From the NCBI GenBank assembly GCA_035489755.1, contig DATGZK010000099.1:1-64000 (forward strand): a stretch of DNA of 64,000 nt, in the 5' to 3' direction. Under the pieces are notes generated by a model, which was not told where the DNA came from, made no database searches, and saw only the letters and a program-made list of their open reading frames with translations. Positions 16,628 through 25,405 of this stretch are shown here, in pieces. Position 1 is the first letter of the stretch. Each line of letters starts with the position of its first letter. The position numbers and the translations under genes are program-made. Source of the DNA: UBA9160 sp035489755 (lineage in GTDB: Bacteria > Myxococcota_A > UBA9160).

Positions 16628-17019
16628 GAGGTGCTGCTCGTGCTTGGTGGCTCGCCAGCCCCGTGCTGGCGAGCCTTCTCGTTCTTGCCTCCGCGCCGTC
16701 GGTCGCCCGGGCCCAGGGATTCACAGACGACCGCTCGGCGGTCCAGGTGGTGAGCGCGAAGATCGGAACGAAGAATGTCTTTATCCCTTCGACCATCGTT
16801 CTGACGGCGGGAAAGGGAAGGACGCTCAGCATCTTCAACGACACCGACACGCCGCACGGCTTCAAGATCGCAGCGCTTGGCGTCGAGGCGGTGCTTCAGC
16901 CGGGGCAGGAAACGAAGATCGATCTGCCCCCGCTCGAGGGCGGACATGTCTACGAGATCAACTGCCAACTCCATCCGCCCCATCGCCACGCGACGCTCGT
17001 GGTTCTAGACGCGAAGTAG
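16624..17019 (+). CDS. Secreted cupredoxin-domain protein
   Basis: A 131-residue exported protein. A signal peptide with cleavage after ARAQ (about residue 31) is followed by one cupredoxin-like domain. Candidate copper ligands are the His in TDTPHGFKI and the C-terminal Cys-x2-His-x2-His cluster (CQLHPPH). No obvious axial Met follows, so the site may not be a classical blue-copper centre. The start is GTG 16624, overlapping the lipoprotein stop by four bases with AAGGAGAAGG upstream. Possible roles are periplasmic electron carriage or copper handling. Confidence 0.77.
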   Translation: MRGAARAWWLASPVLASLLVLASAPSVARAQGFTDDRSAVQVVSAKIGTKNVFIPSTIVLTAGKGRTLSIFNDTDTPHGFKIAALGVEAVLQPGQETKIDLPPLEGGHVYEINCQLHPPHRHATLVVLDAK

Positions 17020-17048
17020 CAAGGAGACCCGAGCTGGAGGAGCCCCGC

Positions 17049-17872
17049 GTCAAATACGAACGGATCGAGGTCCGGCCCTTAGGCCCTGGCATCGGGGCAG
17101 AGATTCGTGGCCCGGATCTCTCGAAACCCCTCGAGCGGGCAACCTTCGAGGAGATTCACAGGGCGTTCCTCGAGCACAAGGTCGTTTTCTTCCTCGGACA
17201 GGACCTCACGAGCGAGCAGCACGTCGCGTTCGCGCGGCTTTTCGGCGAGCTTGAAATCCATCCCTTCGCGAAGAACAAGCCGGGTCACCCGGAGGTCATG
17301 GTGATCCGGCACGGACCGGAGAACCGCGGCCACGAGAATACCTGGCACAGTGACGTCACGTGGAGGCAGGAACCCTCCTCGGCTCGGTCCTGCGCGCGGT
17401 CGAGGTCCCTGAGATCGGCGGCGACACGCTCTTTGCAGACATGCAGGCCGCGTATTTGGGCTTGGGCGACGCCACGCAACGACTGCTCAGCGGCCTCACC
17501 GCGATCCACGACTTTGCCGGCGTCTTCGGACGCGGACTCGCGCCCGCCGCGCTGGCCGAGATGCGCGCGAAGTATCCCCCCGCCGAGCATCCGGTCGTGC
17601 GCACCCATCCGGAGACCGGGCGCAAGGCCCTGTACGTAAACGCCGCCTTCACGACCGGGATCAAGGGCATGACGCGAGAAGAGAGCCGCGGGCTGCTCGA
17701 GCTGCTCTACCGCCAGGCGGCTATCCCCGAATACCAGTGCCGCTTCCGCTGGGAGAGGAAGGCGATCGCGTTTTGGGACAACCGCGCCTGCCAGCACTAT
17801 GCGGTGTCTGACTACTGGCCGAAGGTCCGCCACATGGAGCGCGTCACGATCGCGGGAGACCGACCCTTCTAG
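17049..17872 (+). pseudogene. TauD/TfdA-type Fe(II)/2-oxoglutarate dioxygenase, broken
   Basis: The first part (17049 to about 17375) reads VKYERIEVRPLGPGIGAEI and reaches the iron-binding H-x-D in WHSDVTWRQE. The rest continues in another frame (to 17872) with LLGSVLRAVEVPEIGGDTL, the distal His in ACQHYAVSDYWP and the 2-oxoglutarate Arg in VRHMERVT. One base is missing in the CCC at 17373-17375. The expected start codon position is GTC (17049-17051) despite a perfect GGAGGAG at 17036-17042, so an original GTG seems lost too; an in-frame CTG lies at 17034. Two lesions favour real decay, though consensus error cannot be excluded. Confidence 0.75.
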
Positions 17873-17890
17873 GCGCGGGTGCTCGCACGC

Positions 17891-18661
17891 TCAGCCGGCG
17901 GAAAGGAAACGGACGAGCTGGTCTACGAGGGCCGGGCTCCCAAACACGAGCCCGGCCTTTCCGTTCCTCTGCGGCGTGACGAAGGCCTTGCCGCCGGCCT
18001 CGGTCACGCAGATGCGCGTCGCAGCCATATCCCAGACATGGAGATCCAGGTCCACCATCGCGTCCACCGAGCCGGCGCACACCTGCGCATGGCCAAAGGC
18101 GTCGGTATAGCCCCGCAGCAGCGCGATCTCTCGCGTCATTCGTTCGAATGCCGCACGCTCGCCGGCGCGCTCGAAGCAGAAAAGGTCACCGTGGGAGACG
18201 AGCGCCCGAGCGAGCTCACGCTCTTGCGAGACGCGCACAAGCTCGCCGTTGCGGCGGCAGCCGCCGCCGCGCACCGCGAGGGTGCGCTCGCCCAGCGCTG
18301 GCAGATCGATCAGGCCGAGAATGGGCTCGCCGTCCTCGAGCAGCGCGAGAAGTGTCCCGAAAAGCGGTATACCCCGAGAAAAGGCGATGGTACCGTCGAT
18401 CGGATCGACCACCCATTGAAGCGCAGCCTCCCTGCCGCCTTCGGCGCCATACTCCTCTCCGAGGATCGAGGCTTCCGGAAGGGCCTCGCGCAGGCTGGCC
18501 CGGATGACGCGCTCTGCAGCGCGGTCGGCCTCGGTCACGGGCGAGCCGTCCGGCTTGCGCTCGACGGCGACGCGGCGAAAGCGCGGCAGGATCTCCGCGC
18601 GGGCACGATCGGCGGCGGCGGCGGCGGCCCGGGCCAGCTCTTCGAGTCGGGCGAGCTTCAC
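17891..18661 (-). CDS. Inositol monophosphatase family phosphatase (HisN-like)
   Basis: A 256-residue Mg-dependent, Li-sensitive-type phosphatase. All metal motifs are present: GEEYG, DPIDGT and the C-terminal VWDMAA. The WVVDPIDGTIAFSRGIPLFGTLLAL block resembles histidinol-phosphate phosphatase HisN members, so histidinol phosphate or inositol phosphate is possible. GTG 18661 is chosen because the family starts right at this helix; the open frame continues upstream through arginine-rich sequence that overlaps the divergent YdjC gene. A stand-alone gene. Confidence 0.85.
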   Translation of the reverse strand: MKLARLEELARAAAAAADRARAEILPRFRRVAVERKPDGSPVTEADRAAERVIRASLREALPEASILGEEYGAEGGREAALQWVVDPIDGTIAFSRGIPLFGTLLALLEDGEPILGLIDLPALGERTLAVRGGGCRRNGELVRVSQERELARALVSHGDLFCFERAGERAAFERMTREIALLRGYTDAFGHAQVCAGSVDAMVDLDLHVWDMAATRICVTEAGGKAFVTPQRNGKAGLVFGSPALVDQLVRFLSAG

Positions 18662-18721
18662 GACGCGCAGGGTATCACGCGCGCGTAGAATGGGCGCTCT
18701 TGCAGAGCCGGAGGAAAATGC

Positions 18722-19624
18722 ATGACGTCCACAATCATCGAGCGGCTTGGCTTTGCTCCGACGGACCGGGTCGCAGTGGTTCACGTAGACGACATCGGAA
18801 TGTGTCATTCCGCCAATGTAGGAGCGTTCGAGGCGCTGGAGAACGGCCCGGCGACCTGTGGCAGCATGATGGTCCCCTGCCCGTGGTTCCTCGAGGCTGC
18901 GGGGCGGGCCCGAGCGAACCCGCGCTTCGATCTGGGTGTGCACCTCACGCTCAACGCAGAGTGGAGCGAATATCGCTGGGGCCCGGTCGCCGGACGGAGC
19001 CGCGTGCCATCGCTATGCGACAAGGGGGGCTACCTGCCGCGCAACGTGCTCGAGGTGCTGAAAAGCGCGCGGCCGGAGGAAGTGGAGATCGAACTTCGCG
19101 CGCAGATCGACCTGGCGCTGGCAGCCGGGGTCGACGTCACACACCTCGACTCGCATATGGGCACCGTATTCTTTCCGCAGTTCTTCGACCTGCTGACGCG
19201 GCTGGCGGCCGACTACCGCCTCCCGCTGTTCGCTCCGTCCGCACGCACAGACATCCTGGCGCGCCACGGCCTCGAGAGAGCCGCACCCCTTTTCGCCGAG
19301 CTGGAAGCAAAGCTCCGCGCGGTCGCCGTGCCCGTGTTCGATGGGTTCGACGCCGACTCGCTCGATTTTCAGCCAGGCCAAGGACCAGCCCACAGCGCAA
19401 AGCGCCTCGCGCGCGTTGTGCCCGGCTTGAACTGGCTGCTCTGCCACGCGGCCCAGGGCGGCGATGAGCTGACGGCGGTGACCCCTTTGTCGGCCCACGC
19501 GCGCGACTTCGAGCGCACCTTCTACGGCGGAGAGCTGGGTCGGCGCGCGTTTCGGGAGGCCGGGATCCGCACCGTCGGCATGCGGCCGCTGCGCGAGCTC
19601 ATGCGATCGAAACTCTCGGCCTAG
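18722..19624 (+). CDS. ChbG/HpnK (YdjC-like) carbohydrate deacetylase
   Basis: A 300-residue YdjC-fold enzyme. Metal-binding motifs are HVDDIGMCHSAN (Asp pair near residue 23), GVHLTLNAEW and THLDSHMG, with a late LCHAAQGG. Family members remove N-acetyl groups from short amino-sugars or hopanoid precursors (ChbG, HpnK). No hopanoid genes are nearby, so the substrate is open. The stop codon overlaps the stop of the opposite-strand Nudix gene in a shared CTAG (19621-19624). Confidence 0.84.
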   Translation: MTSTIIERLGFAPTDRVAVVHVDDIGMCHSANVGAFEALENGPATCGSMMVPCPWFLEAAGRARANPRFDLGVHLTLNAEWSEYRWGPVAGRSRVPSLCDKGGYLPRNVLEVLKSARPEEVEIELRAQIDLALAAGVDVTHLDSHMGTVFFPQFFDLLTRLAADYRLPLFAPSARTDILARHGLERAAPLFAELEAKLRAVAVPVFDGFDADSLDFQPGQGPAHSAKRLARVVPGLNWLLCHAAQGGDELTAVTPLSAHARDFERTFYGGELGRRAFREAGIRTVGMRPLRELMRSKLSA

Positions 19625-20445
19625 CGTCGAAGGGCGTCGTCGAGGGGCGCTTCCACGATGTCGTAGCCCGCCTCCGCGGGGATCCGCAGAACGGCTCCCT
19701 TGGCGCCTTGAGCGATTCGAGGGAGCACCGTGACGACGGGGCGAGCGCGCGCCGCGGCGATCGCATCGTCCGCACTGCGGCTTCGCCCGAGCTTGGCGAG
19801 ATTCATGCGGGTGGGGAAGATGATGCTCCGCCGGCCCGCATCTGCGTCGGCCAGCGCCTCCGCCGGGGTGAGCCAGCGTCCGCCCACGAGCTCGTGGCCG
19901 TCGTGGGCGGCGACTTGATCCGAGGGAGCGCGCACGATGAAAAAATATGTGTCGAAACGCTTGGGCATGCCTTCTGGCGTAATCCAGTGCGCGAACGGTA
20001 CGAGCAGATCGCAGGCGAGCTCAAGGTCCTCCTTTCGGACGAGCTCCTCCATCGAGAGGTCATGCCGCTCCAGCACGCTGCGGTAGCGTTTCCACAGATC
20101 GGCAAGACGAGCGGCCGAGACCAACGCTTGGCTCGCGACTTGTGGCTGCGGGCGCGCGAGAAGGATCCCGCACTCCTCGAAGCTTTCGCGGATCGCCGCC
20201 ACGCGCACGGCGAGGGCGGCATCCTCGAGCCCCTGCGTCCCTCGGCAGCGTCCGCGCAGTGTGGGCGAGGCGTCGCTCAGGTGAACCTTCCCGCCCGGGA
20301 AGACGGTTGCGCCGCCCGCGAACTCGATCTCGTGGTGGCGCTCCACCATGAAGACCTCAAGGCCGCTTGCGCGGACTCGATCTCGCACGAGGAGCACTGT
20401 GGCCGCGGCGACCGGTTGAGCGCCTGCGCGCCCCGCTTCGCTCAT
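19621..20445 (-). CDS. Nudix hydrolase (NUDT19/RP2-like)
   Basis: A 274-residue Nudix protein. The Nudix box is split by an insert: GGATVFPGGKVHLSDASP, then about 28 residues, then AAIRESFEECGIL carrying the R-E-x-x-E-E metal site. That arrangement, and the FDTYFFIVRAP segment, resemble NUDT7/NUDT19-type CoA-diphosphatase relatives. Hydrolysis of a CoA or nucleotide diphosphate is likely. It overlaps a neighbour's stop codon at its 3' end. Its 5' end is 52 bases from the GTG start of the divergent alpha/beta hydrolase. Confidence 0.83.
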   Translation of the reverse strand: MSEAGRAGAQPVAAATVLLVRDRVRASGLEVFMVERHHEIEFAGGATVFPGGKVHLSDASPTLRGRCRGTQGLEDAALAVRVAAIRESFEECGILLARPQPQVASQALVSAARLADLWKRYRSVLERHDLSMEELVRKEDLELACDLLVPFAHWITPEGMPKRFDTYFFIVRAPSDQVAAHDGHELVGGRWLTPAEALADADAGRRSIIFPTRMNLAKLGRSRSADDAIAAARARPVVTVLPRIAQGAKGAVLRIPAEAGYDIVEAPLDDALRR

Positions 20446-20497
20446 GGATCCTCCGCTGCGAGTCCGCCATCATTGCACACCGCAGGGGAAGGCGTCT

Positions 20498-21316
20498 GTG
20501 ACGGATCCGGGCGAGGTGGAGCTTCATGTCGAGACCGAGGGAACGGGCCCGCCGCTCGTGCTGGCGCATGGCTTCGGAGGGAGCGCGCGCAATTTCCGCC
20601 CGCAGGCGCGAGCCCTGCGCAGCCGCTACCGGATCATCCTCTATGACGCGCGCGGCCATGCCCGCAGCGCGGCCCCCCTCGATCCCGCCCTCTACACCGC
20701 GGAGCAGCTGGCGTTGGATGTGGGCCGTGTGCTCGATCGCGAGCGTGCCGAGCAGGCGGTCGTGGGTGGCCTCTCGATGGGGGCGGGCACTGCGCTCGGA
20801 TTTGCGCTCGCGCGGCCCGAGCGCGTGCGTGCCCTCGTGTTGGCGGCGTTCCCGCCTGGCGCCAAGGAGGGGCGAGAGGAGAAGCTACGGCAGGCGGACT
20901 GGGCACTTGCCTTCGCCGACGCGATCGAAGCCAAGGGTCTTGAGGTTGCGGGGGCGGAGTTTGCCTGGGGTCCACGCTCCGGCTTCGACGCAAACACCGC
21001 ACGCCTCGTCCGCCAGGGCATGCTCGAGCATCCAGCCCACTCGCTTGTGCATCTCTTGCGCCACGTACTCGCCGAGCAGCGTTCGGCCGCGGAGCTCGCC
21101 CCACAACTGCGTGAGCTTCGGATTCCCGCGCTTGTGGTCGTAGGTGCGCAGGATCGCCTTTCCCGGGCTCCTTCCGAGGTGCTGGCGCGCTCCCTGCGCG
21201 GGGCGCGGCTCGTCGTCGTTCCCGGCGCCGGGCACATCGTGAACCTTTCAGCGCCTCGGGAATTCAATGCGGCCCTCGGCGCGTTCCTGGGTGGGCTCCC
21301 GTCTCCCGCCGGCTAG
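20498..21316 (+). CDS. Alpha/beta-fold hydrolase
   Basis: A 272-residue alpha/beta hydrolase. The oxyanion HGFGGSARN, nucleophile elbow GGLSMGAG (Ser about 93), acid VGAQDRLS and terminal GAGHIVN are in order and spacing. Members of this group cleave esters, lactones or carbon-carbon bonds of meta-cleavage products. GTG 20498 has GGGGAAGG six bases upstream; the frame extends a little farther but would overlap the divergent Nudix start. It is followed 74 bases later by a P450 on the same strand. Confidence 0.86.
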   Translation: MTDPGEVELHVETEGTGPPLVLAHGFGGSARNFRPQARALRSRYRIILYDARGHARSAAPLDPALYTAEQLALDVGRVLDRERAEQAVVGGLSMGAGTALGFALARPERVRALVLAAFPPGAKEGREEKLRQADWALAFADAIEAKGLEVAGAEFAWGPRSGFDANTARLVRQGMLEHPAHSLVHLLRHVLAEQRSAAELAPQLRELRIPALVVVGAQDRLSRAPSEVLARSLRGARLVVVPGAGHIVNLSAPREFNAALGAFLGGLPSPAG

Positions 21317-21390
21317 CGCGTTCTGACGCGCTGGCCCCGCTCCCACGGGGAGGTACAGTGCCCGGTACCCCGCGTCCGGAGGCTCTCCGC

Positions 21391-22647
21391 ATGGCGCCCA
21401 ACGACCCTCCTCCCGAGCTCTCGCTCGAGAGCCTCGACATCATCAGCTCCGAACACTACGAGCAAAACGGCTATCCACATCGCGAGTGGGCGTATTTGCG
21501 GAAGCACGCCCCAGTGTTCTGGTACGACCGACCGAACGTCGAGCCCTTCTATGCCATCACGAAGTACGCGGACATCGTCGAGATCGGAAAGCAGCCGGAC
21601 AAGTTCATAATCGAGCCGCGGATCGCCATCTTCACCACGGACTTCGCGCCGCCGGAGGAGGTGGCCGCGCGGCACCTACTCAACATGGACCCGCCGGATC
21701 ACGGCAAGTACAGGAACGTCGCGAGCAAGCAGTTCACTCCGCGCGTGGTAAAGGAGCTCGAGCCCCATGTGCGCCGGATCACGCGAGACGTGCTCGATCA
21801 AGCCGCGAAGAAAAACCAGGGTGACTTCGTGCAGGATGTGTCGGCGAAGATCACGATCGCGGTGATTGCCGAAATGCTGGGGGTGCCCCGAGCGGATTGG
21901 GAGCTGCTCTTCCGCTGGACGAATGAGATTATCGCACCGCAGGATCCGGAGTTTCAGCGCAACGCCTCCATCGAGGAAACGATTAACGGCGCGCGCATCG
22001 AGCTCTTCCAGTACTTCAACGCCATGGCCCAAGAGCGAAGGCGCAAGCCGACTCACGACATCGTGAGTGTGGTGGCGAACGGCTTGGTCAACGGCAAACC
22101 GCTGCCTCCCCTTGAACTCCTTTCCTACTACTTCCTGCTTGTGGTCGCCGGGAACGAAACCACGCGCAATGCCATGACGGGAGGCCTTTTGGCCTTCATC
22201 GAGAATCCCGGCGAGTGGGCGAAGCTGCAGAAGGACGCGTCCTTGCTGGATTCGGCGGTGGAAGAGACCGTGCGTTGGACGACGCCCGTGATTCAGTTTG
22301 CACGGACCGCCACGCAAGACTATCGGCTGCGCGGGACGACCATTCGAAAAGGGCAGAGCGTGTGCCTGTTCTACGCGTCGGGGAACCGGGACGAGGAGGT
22401 CTTTCCGGACGGCGACCGTTTCCGCGTCGATCGCGTCTCGAACCCGCACATCGCCTTCGGGCGCGGCGAGCACGTCTGCCTCGGTGCGCATCTTGCGCGG
22501 CTCGAGATCCGCTGCGCCTTGGAGGCGATGCGCGAGCGGCTTGAGAGCATCGAGCTGGCGGGACCGGTCGACCGGGTGCGCTCGAGCTTTGTGGGCGGCA
22601 TCAAACGCGTCCCCATCCGCTACAAGCTCACGCCCGCGCGGGCCTGA
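21391..22647 (+). CDS. Cytochrome P450
   Basis: A 418-residue soluble bacterial P450. The I-helix oxygen-activation motif is VAGNETTRNA, the K-helix E-x-x-R is EETVR, and the haem loop is FGRGEHVCLGAHLAR with the axial Cys. RRNVDPPDH-type N-terminal signature appears as LLNMDPPDHGKYR. It resembles the CYP125/CYP142/CYP124-like or related hydroxylase classes acting on steroid or fatty substrates, but the class cannot be fixed by eye. ATG 21391 is preferred over an upstream ATG at 21358. No ferredoxin or reductase gene is adjacent. Confidence 0.9.
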   Translation: MAPNDPPPELSLESLDIISSEHYEQNGYPHREWAYLRKHAPVFWYDRPNVEPFYAITKYADIVEIGKQPDKFIIEPRIAIFTTDFAPPEEVAARHLLNMDPPDHGKYRNVASKQFTPRVVKELEPHVRRITRDVLDQAAKKNQGDFVQDVSAKITIAVIAEMLGVPRADWELLFRWTNEIIAPQDPEFQRNASIEETINGARIELFQYFNAMAQERRRKPTHDIVSVVANGLVNGKPLPPLELLSYYFLLVVAGNETTRNAMTGGLLAFIENPGEWAKLQKDASLLDSAVEETVRWTTPVIQFARTATQDYRLRGTTIRKGQSVCLFYASGNRDEEVFPDGDRFRVDRVSNPHIAFGRGEHVCLGAHLARLEIRCALEAMRERLESIELAGPVDRVRSSFVGGIKRVPIRYKLTPARA

Positions 22648-22664
22648 AGCGAGGGCTCGCCGCG

Positions 22665-23531
22665 GTGCTCGCGCTCGGCGCGGCGGCGGGCTGCGTCTTC
22701 GCAGCGCCGAGAGTTCCGATTCCGCCCGATCCCCGCGCTCTTGCCCAGGCCGCGCGGCTCCTGCGTGCGCCGGAGCTCGCGGTCGAGATCGACTGGATCA
22801 CCGGATGCGTACCGTCGGTCCAAACCCAAGAAGGCATCCGCGCGTTTCTCGAGCGCTACGCCAAGCCTGCACGCGGCGTGCGCTTGGTCCTCGACGAGGA
22901 GATCGGCGAACTCGCCCCAGGCATCCCGATTCCGGAAAGCCGGATGCTGACCGATCTGCAAATTCACGAGCTCGCGCGGCGACACCGAAACCAAATCTTG
23001 CGGGGCGGAGCCGAGTCAATCTATTTGCTCTTCATCCCGCGCCGAGCCCCCACCGGCAGCGCTCAAGGCGAGCGGGGCCAAGCCTTCGTAACGGAGTCGT
23101 TTGCTGTGGTCGCTACGGATCCCGTGCGCGAGCAGGGTTTTCTCGCAATCGACGGGAGCGAGGTGGAGCGCTTCGTGGCGCAGCACGAGCTCGGGCACCT
23201 CTTGGGCCTCGTCTCGAACGAAAGCCACGAGCAAGACGGCCACTGCACCAATTCCACCTGCATCATGTATCCGAAGCCTGACTTGCGGGCCGTGCTCGCG
23301 AACTGGTGGCGCGCTTTCAGCGGGAGACTGCCGACGGAGCTCGACGCAGACTGTGAGCGCGACCTCGAGCGGCTGCGCGAGAGCGCTCAGCCTCGCGCGA
23401 GCGCGACAATGTCGTCGGGCGCAAGGAAGGAGCGGGGCACCGGGGGCCCCCATGCCGCCAGGGGATGGGCGCCGATCGAGGCCGCGACCTTCCACGCCTC
23501 CTCGTCGACGATCACGTCGAGGTCGCTGTAG
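22665..23531 (+). CDS. Putative secreted/lipoprotein zinc metalloprotease (metzincin-like)
   Basis: A 288-residue reading with the zinc site HELGHLLGL (H-E-x-x-H-x-x-G), then a cysteine pair (HCTNSTC) and a Met-turn-like IMYPKP. This is archaemetzincin-like, but I cannot assign a family. The N-terminus LALGAAAGC looks like a lipobox. GTG 22665 gives no positive residues before it, whereas an in-frame CTG at 22644, overlapping the P450 stop as CTGA, would add LKRGLAAV and make a proper signal peptide. The last 145 bases run antisense into the VOC gene and look non-protein-like, so the true stop may be earlier or lost. Confidence 0.6.
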   Translation: MLALGAAAGCVFAAPRVPIPPDPRALAQAARLLRAPELAVEIDWITGCVPSVQTQEGIRAFLERYAKPARGVRLVLDEEIGELAPGIPIPESRMLTDLQIHELARRHRNQILRGGAESIYLLFIPRRAPTGSAQGERGQAFVTESFAVVATDPVREQGFLAIDGSEVERFVAQHELGHLLGLVSNESHEQDGHCTNSTCIMYPKPDLRAVLANWWRAFSGRLPTELDADCERDLERLRESAQPRASATMSSGARKERGTGGPHAARGWAPIEAATFHASSSTITSRSL

Positions 23532-24298
23532 TACTCGACAAAGTTGCCCGCCGGGTCGCGCAGGTACCAAAAATAATTCGAGCCGATGCCGTGGCGCCCG
23601 AGGCCCCAGACGTGGCGTTCGGGCTTTTCCGCCACGAGCTCGCTCGCCGCCCGTCCCACCTCATCGATGTCTCCGAGCTCCCAGGCGGTGTGATGCAGGA
23701 AGCCGACCGGTGCGGGCTGCACGAGAAGATTGTGGTGATCGGTCGAGCAGCGCAAGAATGACGCACCGATGCCCGGTGCCTCGTCGCTCACCCGGAAGCC
23801 GATGCCCTCCACAAAGAACCGCCGCGTCGCTGCGGCGTCGGTCGAACCAATGACGACGTGTCCAAGTCTGTGGGGCCGCGGACGCTCCTTCGCCAGCACG
23901 GCCGGCGAGCGGGCATTGGTGCGGGGTGTGCGGCCCGGTGCATTGAGTGGCAGCGGGGGCTCGCCTCGCTGTCGCACACGCTCGTCCACTTTGACACGCA
24001 CCTTCACCCCCGTCGCTGGTTCGACGGATTCGAGCGCAGCGGGTCCGGTCTCAACTTGGAGACCCACGTGGCAAAGCGCGGCCGCGATACGGCCGAGGTC
24101 ATCCGCGTCGTCGACGCCGACCTCGAGCGCCAGGAGGTTCCGCCGCGGCGCGGCTACGATCCTGAGCTGCTCTCCTCCATCGCTCGTGGCAAACTGTCCC
24201 GGCGCACTTTCCACAAGCCCGAACTCCCGGTAAAAAGCGCGTACCTCATCGGGCTTCGGCACTCCCACCGTGATCGCCGCGAGTCGGTGCAAGGCCAT
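23387..24298 (-). CDS. Two-domain VOC protein, extradiol ring-cleavage dioxygenase type
   Basis: A 303-residue vicinal-oxygen-chelate protein with an N-terminal degenerate half and a C-terminal active half, as in type I extradiol dioxygenases. The Fe(II) ligands are visible: His in HRLGHVVIG, His in LHHTAWEL and Glu in NFVEYYSD, with HGIGSNYFWYLRDPAG between them. It would cleave a catechol-like ring next to the hydroxyls. It lies 33 bases behind a fumarylacetoacetate-hydrolase-family gene on the same strand, a common meta-cleavage pairing. Confidence 0.83.
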   Translation of the reverse strand: MALHRLAAITVGVPKPDEVRAFYREFGLVESAPGQFATSDGGEQLRIVAAPRRNLLALEVGVDDADDLGRIAAALCHVGLQVETGPAALESVEPATGVKVRVKVDERVRQRGEPPLPLNAPGRTPRTNARSPAVLAKERPRPHRLGHVVIGSTDAAATRRFFVEGIGFRVSDEAPGIGASFLRCSTDHHNLLVQPAPVGFLHHTAWELGDIDEVGRAASELVAEKPERHVWGLGRHGIGSNYFWYLRDPAGNFVEYYSDLDVIVDEEAWKVAASIGAHPLAAWGPPVPRSFLAPDDIVALARG

Positions 24299-24331
24299 GC
24301 CACCTCCCTCTCTCCGTGCCGGCGGCAGGCG

Positions 24332-25213
24332 TCAGCGCGGACTGTGCTCCGAGTCCAAAGGCTCATCGATGACAGGGTTTTCGATGGCGCCGATGCGTTC
24401 GATCTCCACGCGAACGACGTCCCCCACCTTGAGCAGCTGAGGCGGCTTCATCGAGATCCCGACGCCTGCCGGCGTTCCCATGGCCACCACGTCACCAGGC
24501 TCGAGGGTGAAGGCCGTCGAGAGATGCTCGACGATGGCAAAGCAGTCGAAGATCAGGTTCTTCGTGTTGGAATCCTGCCGCACCTCGCCGTTCACCAGCG
24601 TGCGCAGACGCAGGCTGTGCGGATCTCCGAGCTCGCCCTCGGTCACGATCCACGGTCCGATGGGACCGTGGGTGTCGAACGACTTTCCCATCGTCCACGT
24701 CGGAACGCGAAGCTGCCAATCGCGCACAGAGACGTCGTTCACCACGAGGTAGCCGGCGATCACCTCTTTGGCGCGATCTCGCGACACGTGCCGGCAGCGC
24801 TGCCCGACAACGAAGCCGAGCTCTCCTTCGTAGTCGAGTGCTTTTGAAACGCGCGGCATGTGAATCGGATCGCCCGGTCCGGCGACGCACGTCGATTGCT
24901 TGTTGAAGACCGTGGGGAGCTTGGGCATCTCGAGCTTCGACTCCGCAACGTGATCGGCGTAGTTGAGCCCGATCGCTAGGAATTTCGGCGGACGCAGCAC
25001 CGGCGCCTCGAGGCGCACCTTCGCAAGAGCGATGCGCTCCCGCGCGCTCGACGCTAGCTCGGCGGCGCGGCGCAGGGCAGGCGCTCCCGCCGCGAGGAAC
25101 GCGACCATCTCCCGGGGCAGCTCGGGAGCTGCGGCCGCAAGGTCGACGACATCGTCGCCGGCGAGAACGCCCACGCGCGTCCTGCCGGCGTGAGTGAAGG
25201 TTGCGAGCCTCAT
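24332..25213 (-). CDS. Fumarylacetoacetate hydrolase family protein
   Basis: A 293-residue FAH-fold enzyme. The substrate/metal block is FLAIGLNYADHV, ALDYEGELGFVVG (two metal Glu), GYLVVNDVSVRDWQ (metal Asp) and TMGKSFDTHGPIGPWI. The C-terminal GDVVAMGTPAGVG is typical of the isomerase/hydratase subgroup. It hydrolyses or isomerises a beta-diketo acid, for example a ring-cleavage product. GAGGAGG precedes ATG 25213. It is first in a two-gene unit with the extradiol dioxygenase. Confidence 0.9.
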   Translation of the reverse strand: MRLATFTHAGRTRVGVLAGDDVVDLAAAAPELPREMVAFLAAGAPALRRAAELASSARERIALAKVRLEAPVLRPPKFLAIGLNYADHVAESKLEMPKLPTVFNKQSTCVAGPGDPIHMPRVSKALDYEGELGFVVGQRCRHVSRDRAKEVIAGYLVVNDVSVRDWQLRVPTWTMGKSFDTHGPIGPWIVTEGELGDPHSLRLRTLVNGEVRQDSNTKNLIFDCFAIVEHLSTAFTLEPGDVVAMGTPAGVGISMKPPQLLKVGDVVRVEIERIGAIENPVIDEPLDSEHSPR

Positions 25214-25405
25214 CGAGATCCTCCTCGGGTGGCCTCCAAGGGGGTCAGCATAGGTCGGCCCGTTCGGGTTATGTAGTTTCGCGCGGGAGGCCAACGCGCG
25301 GGGGGCGAAGGCGGCGGTTTCCGGGAGCGCCTCGAAGCTCTTTGCCAAGGGCGGGGACGGTCCGGCAAGCTCAGGACACCGCCGGGATCGGCGGGGAGGA
25401 CAGTC

